From NCBI GenBank assembly GCA_029204225.1, contig CM055111.1:44927815-44991814 (forward strand): a stretch of 64,000 nt of DNA, given 5' to 3'. Under the pieces are notes generated by a model, which worked only from the letters and a program-made list of their open reading frames with translations, did not search any database and was not told the DNA's origin. Every line of letters starts with the position of its first letter. Position 1 is the stretch's first letter. The position numbers and the translations under genes are program-made. The stretch comes from Diphasiastrum complanatum (taxonomy: Eukaryota; Streptophyta; Lycopodiopsida; Lycopodiales; Lycopodiaceae). This document shows positions 56,165 through 64,000 of the stretch, piece by piece.

Positions 56165-56295
56165 TTCAACCAGAATATGATGAGAGGATACCGTGTACAT
56201 GCACACAATGCAAAGGCCTTAGGATTCGGACAAGGAGGATTGTCAATGATCATATTTGGGCCAATGGAGTGCACACAGAGAATCCAAGAGTATGA
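56165..56295 (+). pseudogene. CACTA Transpos_assoc zinc region
   Basis: Reads EYDERIPCTCTQCKGLRIRT and RRIVNDHIWANGVHTENPRV, then a stop. It matches the plant CACTA transposase-associated domain pattern (C-x-C-x2-C-K......R.....H....G). This is normally the N-terminus of the TNP2 polypeptide, upstream of the catalytic domain, as here. The domain is short and the connection to the transposase exons is not resolved. Confidence 0.6.
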
Positions 56296-56407
56296 GAGGT
56301 AAAATCTTTAAAGTGTTTTTTGGAAATGCTTTAATCTTACCCTTATGACGCTTCAAGTATAGTTTGGCCAATAAATATTGAGCGAAAGGATGAGTGCCAC
56401 GATACTT

Positions 56408-56572
56408 TGAAGTTAATCTCTCACTTGCTTCTAAAAGGAAAAATCCAAATAGAATATTTAGATGAAGTTAATCTCTCACTTGCTTCTAAAAGAAAAAATC
56501 CAAATAGAATGATTAGATGAAGTTAATCTCTCACTTGCTTCTTAAAGGAAAAATCCAAATAGAATGATTAGA
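56408..56572. repeat. 55-bp tandem repeat, three copies
   Basis: The unit starting tgaagttaatctctcacttg repeats at 56408, 56463 and 56518 with one to three differences. It is non-coding, inside the CACTA element between the zinc region and the SET gene. Confidence 0.9.
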
Positions 56573-56620
56573 TGTAGTGAATCTTGATTTCCATATTTCA
56601 CCCATAATAGACTCATTCAC

Positions 56621-56623
<3 letters not shown>

Positions 56624-56711
<88 letters not shown>
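56624..56711. repeat. (AG)44 microsatellite
   Basis: 88 bp of uninterrupted AG dinucleotides. The open frames through it encode only Arg-Glu or Leu-Ser repeats and are artefacts. Confidence 0.95.
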
Positions 56712-56714
<3 letters not shown>

Positions 56715-57036
56715 ACCAATACTCCCAATTCTAGGAAGGTGTGTAGCCCTTGTTTTCTTCCATTAAAGACGTGGTTTAAATGTTTTTTTGTTGGAAGATG
56801 AGTTCCACAAAAAATCCCAAACGCCGCAGGGAGGGAGCATGTGGTGACATTCTGGAGTAGGATATAATGGTGTGGTTCGGAAGTTTTGATTAGCACTCTA
56901 TAATGTTCTCTCTGTTTTTCTCTTCATGTGTGTTTAGGGTCGGTGTGGGTGGGTGTGTGTGTGCGTGCGTGTGTTTGTGTGTGTGTTTCATGCTACTGGT
57001 TTACAGTTTGTGTTATATATAAATTTATGTTTCATG

Positions 57037-57162
<126 letters not shown>

Positions 57163-57192
57163 CTGGTACATCTAACATTTTCAACTTTTGCA

Positions 57193-58119
57193 GAAGAAGG
57201 ACCATAAGTTGGTTTCGAAAAAAAGAGTTGCAAGAGAGATCGAGAATATTATTGATAGGATAAATCACATGAATATTGATTTTGGATCATCATTGACCCT
57301 AGATGATGCTCTTGTTGATGATGACCCCTTGCATGATATAATTAGTTCATCAATGTCTTGTGATTCAATCCATGTCTCCAAATCTCTAGAACATTTTTAT
57401 CACCTAACCACACCTATCCTAGATGTTGCACATGAGTCCTCCACGATACTCCACGTGGATTCCACAAACTTGACCACCCCTTTAAAAAAGAGAACACGTC
57501 TTGGACGTATTATGACTAGTTTGAAAGATAATTGCAAATTACTATGCACTATTGATGTGTCAAAAGACATTCTAGGTCCTTTGTCTGACCTTCCTCTTCC
57601 ACCTAGCTTGCAACCATTAGTAAAAACTTTCATTAGAAGTAGATATTCGTGTTGGCCACTCCAATCACCATTACCATTAAATGGAACACCATATTGGGGT
57701 CAAATGTACATGATCATGCCTAGTGAACACTTTTCTGAGGCTGGTTTGGGCCTTTTTGCATTGAGTAGTATTGAGGTCCCTTTAAATAGTGTTGTGACAT
57801 TGATGCCATATGCAGGACCTCAATACAATTGGGGTGATTGGCATGAAGGAAAAATCGTACATACGTTGATGGACGTCCAGATGTGCATGAAAACATTGTT
57901 GCATATATAAATAGTTCCATTGGCCACCCTCTATTGACGAATTGTGATTTTGAAGAACGCACCAATGGAAAAGAAGAATATTTTACTAGGAATGTAAAGG
58001 GCACTTGTGTAATGGTCTGTGCCACTAGATCTATCAGGTTTGGGGAGGAATTGTTCATCAAGTATAGTTTCAACCGTCCTCTACCCAAATGTTTGCAAAA
58101 GACAATAAGTCAAATGTGA
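57193..58119 (+). pseudogene. SET-domain (lysine methyltransferase-like) gene inside the CACTA element
   Basis: Exon with acceptor ttttgcag|AAGAAGG. The first about 150 residues are unrecognised (KKRVAREIENIIDRINHMNI; basic PLKKRTRLGRIMTS). The SET fold then follows with all four blocks: G-x-G in SEAGLGLFALSSI, Y-x-G in TLMPYAGPQ, the N-containing block VAYINSSIG..LLTNC and the closing IRFGEELFIKYSFN with the catalytic-type Tyr. It ends with a stop at 58119. Such domains transfer methyl groups from S-adenosylmethionine to protein lysines. The usual NHSC is replaced by NSSI, and the zinc-binding pre-/post-SET regions are not seen. Around 57850-57885 the frame changes at a run of five A, so the gene is frameshifted unless an intron removes it. 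The domain identity is secure; its relation to the transposon is inference. Confidence 0.72.
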
Positions 58120-58489
58120 AGATTTAGATTTTGTTGATATGTATAGATGTATAATCCATGCATCTTGATTGTATTTGGTTTGTGTCATTAAATATGTCAA
58201 ATGTTAGGAAATTATTCGTCATTTGCCTAGATGTTTACATAAGATAATAAGTGAAAGCTAATGAATGTGAAATTCATTTATATGTAAATATGTAGAAACA
58301 TGCAATTCTTTGAGTTCATTGAATGTTAACAAGTTGAAAAGACAAATCTGTCTAATAGATACATTGGTATGTTCATACTTTTTAAACTAAGAGGTAATTT
58401 ATATTCATATGCAACATTTAGATCTATCAAGTATTGGGAGGAAATGTTTATCAAGCATTGTTTCAACCTGCTTTTTGTTATTTTGATAT

Positions 58490-58975
58490 ATAGGATTCTT
58501 CATCCTCATTTAGTGTTGGAGACAATAATCCTCGTAATGGTCGACGTAGACGACGAATGCAATACAACGGTCCTCATATAAAGCAATTACCTCGTCGTCT
58601 ACGTCAAGGCTTAAAAGAGATGATGGAAATTGATGAGCGCATTAATCAGGAGACTATGCATCTGAATCTAGCTCATCTAGATCTACTTTTTCGCAAACAA
58701 GTTCCAACGATGAAAATGAGCTTCCAATGAATGATGAATTTGAAGTCATGGGAGACATGTTGGATGATATGTACGAGAACAATAGTGCAGCTAGACACAA
58801 TGAACAAGATGAGGAGGCACTTTTGTCTAAAGAAGAAAAGAAATTGCAAGAAGAATCAAAGACCGTATTGTATCCTGGAGCAAAGACATCTCTTTTGGCG
58901 ACTTCTCTACTTCTATTAAATCTTCAAGCCAAATATAGATGGAGTGACGAAAGCCTCACATCATTATTTGAGTAA
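58490..58975 (+). pseudogene. CACTA TNP2 transposase, N-terminal exon
   Basis: From AG at about 58493: SVGDNNPRNGRRRRRMQYNG and KQLPRRLRQGLKEMMEIDER. A frameshift at about 58645-58655 leads to SSSSRSTFSQTSSNDENELP, MNDEFEVMGDMLDDMYENNS, LSKEEKKLQEESKTVLYPGA and LLNLQAKYRWSDESLTSLFE at 58975. The last block corresponds to the TNP2 consensus '..P.Y.G...S.L....L..LK....WS..S...LL.LL'. The break at the frameshift marks it as a pseudogene. Confidence 0.75.
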
Positions 58976-59074
58976 AAAAAATTTCATCTACTTGTCATTT
59001 TTGCTTTGAAACAAAATTTACAATTTGGACATCGAGTGATAATTTTTTTACAATGACTTCTTTTGTCATGTACA

Positions 59075-59810
59075 GACTATTGAAAAACAAAATTCTCCCA
59101 GAAGGGAATGTCATGCCTAAGACAAGAGATGAGGCACGAAAGATGTTGTCTAACATCGGGATGGACTACAAGCAATATCATGCATGTCCAAAAGATTGTA
59201 TTTTATATTGAGGAAGGTACAAATCACTCAAGGATTTTCCCATTTGTGATACTCCTCGATATAGAGATGATTTGCAAGGGGCAACCATTCCATGCAAAGT
59301 TTTACGACATTTTCCAGTAATTCCATGATTGCAACGTTTATTTCATTGTAAATCTCTTGCACAACTTATGGACTGGCATGCACACCATACCTCAATGGAT
59401 GGGATGATGAGGGTACCTTCTGATTCACCTGCATGGAAACACATCAACAAAGAGTATCCAAGCTTTGCCAATGAGTCAAGAAATGTGAGATTTGGTCTTG
59501 CAACAGATGGTGTGAACCCCTTTGGTGTACAAGCAACTACGTGGTCCATTTGGCCTGTTTGCTTGGTAAATTAAAATATTCCTCCTTGGTTGAGTACAAA
59601 AAAGGGACACATTATGTTGGCACTTTTAATTCATGGCCAACGCAAGGTTAAAAACATGGATGTGTATCTTGAGCCGCTTATTGACGAGTTGGAAGATTTG
59701 TGGAAGGGGATAAAAGCATATGACATTTCGCGCCCCTTACATGAGAGGGAGCCATTGTAATGTGGACAATGCATGACTATCCAATATTAGGTGAATGCTC
59801 AAGTAATCAT
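59075..59810 (+). pseudogene. CACTA TNP2 transposase, catalytic exon 1
   Basis: LLKNKILPEGNVMPKTRDEA, MLSNIGMDYKQYHACPKDCI and CDTPRYRDD match the TNP2 zinc-like segment (Y..IHAC.NDC.L......C..C...R). After this come PVIPRLQRLFHCKSLAQLMD, WHAHHTSMDGMMRVPSDSPA and ESRNVRFGLATDGVNPFG, where the Asp of TDG.NPFG is a catalytic residue of the superfamily. VYLEPLIDELEDLWKGIKAY and the hallmark MWTMHDYPILGEC complete it. There are frame changes near 59205, 59320 and 59575 and a stop before the HDYP motif. Confidence 0.82.
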
Positions 59811-59959
59811 TCAAACAATGTCTATCTTGTGTACATAGGAGTTTGTTTACAGTTACATACAACTAGTAATTCTTGACATTTACATGATATACTACAATGG
59901 CTATAATTATTCTTTGACATATACTTTTTTTAAAAGTGATTGATAGTATCCATTTGTTG

Positions 59960-60728
59960 GGCAGGCTTTCAAACGGCTGGAAAAAATGCTTGTTTTTTGT
60001 GCGGGCCAAATCTTGTGGGAAGATACTCTTATAGTCTCAAAAAAGTGGTTTATGAAAATCATCGTAAATACTTGCATGAAGGCCATCCATTCAGAGACAC
60101 TCATAGAAGAGGTTTTGGAGGAAGAGTTGAGAGAGAGATGCCTCCAAAGAGGATGTCCGTGCAAGATTGGCGAAAACTATGGGAGGAATCTCAAGCAAAG
60201 CCAATCGATGGTATGAAAAGATTATCTATATTTCATCGTTTGGAATATTGGAATAACCTATTGATTAATCATCTACTTGATCTCATGCACATACTTAAAA
60301 ATGTGGGTGAATCTATTTGGAAACACTTGATTGGTGAAAAATATACCATTGCTGCAAGGCACGATCTAAAAGAATCAAACACCAAAAAAGGATATTGGAT
60401 AAAGGATGGTGAAGATCATGCTCCAAAAGTACCTTGGACATTCACTAAGGAGGAGCTTAACCATGTGCGCTCCATTATTCATGACATTAGAACACCAACT
60501 AGTTTTGCCCATTCTTTACGGTCATCATTCACAGTGGATGGAAAGTTGCAAGGTCTCAAATCTCATGATTGGCTAAAGATTATTCAATTCATCTATCCAT
60601 TGTCAATTTGTGGGTGCTTGTCAAAAGATATTTGTGAGACCATATACAAATTCTCAATCATTGTCAAGTATTTACATGTACTTGGTGCATTTTTTTATTT
60701 AGTATTTATTGATTGGAAATTTAAATAG
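59960..60728 (+). pseudogene. CACTA TNP2 transposase, catalytic exon 2
   Basis: AG acceptor at gttgggcag|GC. The frame reads KNACFLCGPNLVGRYSYSLK, VYENHRKYLHEGHPFRDTHR, DGMKRLSIFHRLEYWNNLLI and NHLLDLMHILKNVGESIWKH; D-x-MHI-x-KN is another catalytic block. It continues TIAARHDLKESNTKKGYWIK, VPWTFTKEELNHVRSIIHDI and THDWLK-like KSHDWLKIIQFIYPLSICGC. This is the longest clean piece of the transposase (262 codons). It ends at a GT donor near 60675 or at the stop at 60728. Confidence 0.85.
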
Positions 60729-60754
60729 ACATAAAATGAATTGAATATGTTGTA

Positions 60755-61458
60755 AATGGATGTGCTCAAAAGAAATCCGTGAGCTGGATCTTCGCAAGAG
60801 ACATGAGGATATGGTGGAGATTGTGTGCATGTTTGAGAGATATTTTCCAACTTCCATCATGGACTCACCAGTGCATTTATTGGCGCACTTGGTTGAAGAA
60901 GTTTCTATTGTTGGTCCAGTGCACACTAGGTATAAGTGCATAAATTATCTTTTGCATGTGTATTTAAACTAAATCAATTGATACATGAACTCATTAAATA
61001 AAACACTTATTTTTAACCATTTGTGACTTTTTAGGTGGATGATCTTTATGGAAAGGTACATGAAAGTCTTAAAAGATTTTGTGCGTCAAAAGGCAAGGCT
61101 TGAAGGTAGCATGTCAGAGGGATGGTTAGTACATGAATCTCTCTTTTATGCTACTGAAATTTTGCACCAACTACATCCATCTGCTCCACTATTGTGGCAT
61201 GATGAGGAAGCCGAAGAGGTAACTAGTGAAAAACCTCAAGGAATGGGAAAGGTCCATAGGTTGGCACCCTTCCAACGAGAAAAAATTTCTACATTCATGC
61301 TGTATAATTGTGGAGTTATGGATAAATGGTTAGACCTATATGAAGAAGAAAAAAAGAGAGGGCCTTGTCTAGAAAGTGCCAACGACAGAATAGAGGTAGA
61401 CACATGGCCTCAAGTTCACATGATCTTGAGCCATTGCCCAAGCAATGCACTATAGAGT
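60755..61458 (+). pseudogene. CACTA TNP2 transposase, DUF4218-type C-terminal exons
   Basis: Exon 60760-60930 reads CSKEIRELDLRKRHEDMVEI, FERYFPTSIMDSPVHLLAHL and VEEVSIVGPVHTR|gtataag. Exon 61034-61455 continues WMIFMERYMKVLKDFVRQKA, RLEGSMSEGWLVHESLFYAT. These correspond to the DUF4218 region of TNP2 (FP.SFFD.M.HL..HL..E....GPV..RWMYP.ER.M..LK..VRN.A.PEGSI.E.Y). Neither exon has an internal stop. The tail EWMHDTLQKATKEGQKISNA follows in another frame (to 61607). Confidence 0.83.
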
Positions 61459-61764
61459 GGATGCATGACACACTACAAAAAGCAACAAAAGAGGGACAAA
61501 AAATATCAAACGCAGAATGGGACTTTGCAAGAGGATGTGAATGGAAGTTATTATTCTTTAGATACTTTAATATTAGAACATTCTTGTTTATAACAATATT
61601 GGTTTAATCATTTTGAAACACCATGTTCATTCACAGTGATTATTTATGAGATTCATGTTTATCATGTGGCAGTGCTATATGGGCTTTTGGTTTTCACTTT
61701 CATGTTGAAAGGAGATTGATTCTCTCCACACACAAATCATCCAAGTGGTGCTCCAATCCATTGT

Positions 61765-62920
61765 CTAGCTTATTGTTGTTGCGCGACAACATAGATAGCA
61801 TACGGCTCTGAAGGACCAATTTCTTGATCATTATTGTAATTCCATTGCTCATTACCAACTAAAGAGTTTGGTTCCATTAGATTTGCAAGAGGAGCATGTT
61901 GTGCTTGTGGGGCTGGCAAAGCTAGTCGTTCAGAAAATCCAAGGCCAAAGTTTTGAGCCTTGTTCTTAGGATCAGATCCCTTATAGGTAGTATATTTCCG
62001 ATATTGAAGTTTGGCATATCTTTGCTGGATAATCCTAGGATTTAATGAGCAAAAAGATGTTTCGTGTCCCGTAGAGTTGCACAAATGACAATAATATCTA
62101 TCATTCGTCGTTTAATTGTTGGACACTCATTGATGGTGTGATTGCCCGCACATATTGCACACCAAACAATTTCTCGACTAGGAAAAGTTTTAGCAAACTT
62201 TTCACCTGCTTTTCCAATGCTTTCATCTTCTCATCGAATTGAGACTGCATCTTGTCCAGCTGCATCTACTACTTCTGGCCAAGTTTCTCAAACTTGTTGA
62301 TCATGAACTCTGCTGTTGCATTGATATTCGTGGATGCAATAGTGGTGGATGTTGTAGTGGTTTGCTCCGCTATATATGACAACATTCCAATATTTGGTTC
62401 ATCATCAGAATCTTCATCCTCCTCTCGTATTGTATCATCCATAGCATGTTGTAAAGACAAATAATCATTTCGATGTTTCAGCTCGCGTCTAATCCTTTTA
62501 GGTAGACATGTTAAAGCCCACATAATCATGGCATCATTATTGATTAATTCAGGATCACACTCGGATTTGAATTGTTTAATCCAATATAATCTCGCATTCC
62601 CTCTCTCTTTCCAATTTTAATTTTATCTAAAAGTAGGAAAGGATCTTCCATAAATATTTTGGGTTTGAATCTTGTGATGAGGCCAGCCTTGACCAGTTCC
62701 AATATGTCCTATTTCATCTTGGTTATAAAACCAATCTTGTGTGTCCCTAGTTAAGGCCATAGAGAATAGCTTCTTAAGTTTATCTTGTGGAAAAACTTCG
62801 CCATAAACCTCACATGATTTTGAATAGATTTTGAGAAATCTGACTAGATCAGATAACCCATTATACTTTGGTATCTCTAGACGAAATGACCTTCTAACAA
62901 TAACTGGTGGAACGTTCATT
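61765..62920 (-). pseudogene. Retroelement gag with two CCHC zinc knuckles
   Basis: From the minus-strand ATG at 62919: MNVPPVIVRRSFRLEIPKYN and LKKLFSMALTRDTQDWFYNQ resemble the Retrotrans_gag start (I..F.G..D...F......C........K...L...L...A..W). Frame 62269-62529 gives RIRRELKHRNDYLSLQHAMD and a Thr-rich linker. A predicted coiled coil follows (QSQFDEKMKALEKQ). Then come two zinc knuckles near 62080-62170: CAICAGNHTINEC and CHLCNSTGHETSFC. Frame 61770-62084 carries the C-terminus. Three frames must be combined, so it is broken. No protease or RT adjoins it in the window. It belongs to an LTR element other than G1 or G2. Confidence 0.65.
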
Positions 62921-62929
62921 GGTGTCCAT

Positions 62930-64000
62930 CAAGTGCCCCCTTAGGTGACCAACACCTATAATAGCCATCTTTGCAAATGACTAACAACAATGAGATTGGA
63001 TCTAGATTTTTCAATAAAATTCTATCTCTAATCAGATCTATAAAAATTCTATCACTTGACAATAATCACATTTCTGATTTTTAGTAAAAAAGATCTTTGA
63101 TCAAGCGATCGCGACACTTCTAAGAATAAGGATTTCTCATATTCAATATCAAAAGGTATCAGAATGTTCCAGAAAATTAACAACAACTAGATCAAGTAGA
63201 TTAGAACTCAAAATTAGTATTGGCGAAGGTTTTCTAGGTGAAGGTTAACTCTACATGTCAAAAAAATTAGTATTTTATGCGTCTGATGATATAGAAGTGT
63301 GGATGAGTGGAGAATTACATAGCAATGTTCTTTCAACACCATGCTCACTTTAGGGATAGATATGTTAAAATTTGATTCTATTAATCTGATGTGAAAGTAA
63401 GCCTACTTATATTAATGCTAAAAAGAAATGTATTTGGATCGATGAAATATCCTAGAAAACATCCCTGTGTTTTTGTTTAGTCATTTCTACATAGGTGCAC
63501 GTAGTAAATTATCACTATATTGTGTTCTTTAACATCTAGTGAAATGATATCTACCACATGGCTCACATCCATTTTCTTTTGATAGAAACTGAAGATCCAT
63601 ATCTAGAATCTTGTAAGATTTATCTTCACAAAAAAATAAATCTAGAATTTATTTTATAAGATCTTGTTGTTTTGTGCTCAACATATAACATACCTATTGA
63701 TATAATGGAAAATACTCATCAAATTTATTAGATAGTGCAATATGGTAGATGCAAATGAAATTTCACTAGTTAAATTAAATATTAAATGGACGCAACACAT
63801 ATCGTGACTAGATGATGCTAGTGTTGAATGAGTGTATATCAAAACCATATGAATACCCATGAATCCACTTATTTCATTTTCTTTACCCTTTCCATAAATT
63901 TTGTGGGGAACCACTACCATTTTGGCAATATCAATTTGTTTCTAGGCCTTTAAATCATATCAAATCTATATAATGGTCATAAATGTTGGCTGATTCTGGC
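62930..64000. other. Unassigned AT-rich sequence to the window end
   Basis: No gene, LTR or tandem repeat recognised. The 80-codon frame at 63678-63920 lacks motifs. It may be the leader or LTR region of the gag-containing element to its left. Confidence 0.3.

Overview
This window looks like nuclear DNA of a land plant with a large, repeat-rich genome. The evidence is four superfamilies of plant-type transposable elements, primer-binding sites complementary to plant initiator tRNA-Met (TGGTATCAGAG), long GA/CT microsatellites and one intron-split gene whose introns are full of retroelements. A fern or other seedless plant would fit. I cannot identify the species from the sequence alone. Most coding sequence here is decayed mobile DNA with stops, frameshifts and deletions.

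The one clear host gene is a kinesin motor gene on the minus strand, probably kinesin-4 type. Four exons encode the first 247 codons of the motor: 32306-32574 (start), 21441-21597 (P-loop), 15902-16062 and 3969-4122 (switch I). The exon junctions keep one reading frame and use GT/AG sites, although the last donor is weak. The three complete introns are 10.7, 5.4 and 11.8 kb, and a fourth runs off the left edge. The introns hold LINE fragments, two chromovirus-like Ty3-gypsy families, Ty1-copia fragments, LTRs and tandem repeats. A (GA)33 tract lies just upstream of the kinesin start.

Left half (1-32.3 kb, kinesin introns): LINE 3' ends lie near 0.4-1.2, 7.5-8.5, 19.2-20.2, 21.65-21.77, 26.05-26.65 and 31.8-32.2 kb. 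Old gypsy integrase lies at 2.5-3.7 kb. Copia lies at 9.2-10.6 and 30.2-30.4 kb. LTRs with primer-binding sites lie at 12.0-13.9 kb. Gypsy element G1 (21.8-25.6 kb) carries an 18S rRNA fragment in its LTR. A deleted copy of gypsy family G2 spans 26.65-28.47 kb, and a LINE ORF1-like remnant spans 28.6-29.6 kb.

Right half (32.6-64 kb): two copies of a repeat headed by an 18-bp palindrome; a LINE 3' half (35.7-37.5 kb); a 5' fragment of the G1 family fused to copia C2 (38.3-40.4 kb); a well-preserved G2 chromovirus (41.0-44.5 kb); a second G1-family element, G3 (45.9-48.0 kb); a G2-family LTR plus gag (49.0-50.6 kb); a 210-bp tandem array (50.6-51.2 kb); copia C3 (52.4-54.0 kb); a decayed CACTA (En/Spm) transposon (about 55.5-61.6 kb) with a SET methyltransferase-like gene lying between its transposase domains; and a retroelement gag (61.8-62.9 kb).

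The observations most worth following are the SET-domain sequence inside the CACTA element, a LINE 3'-terminal hairpin with a compensatory base change followed by pyrimidine-rich tails, the 18S rRNA piece inside an LTR, and the kinesin gene with very long introns.
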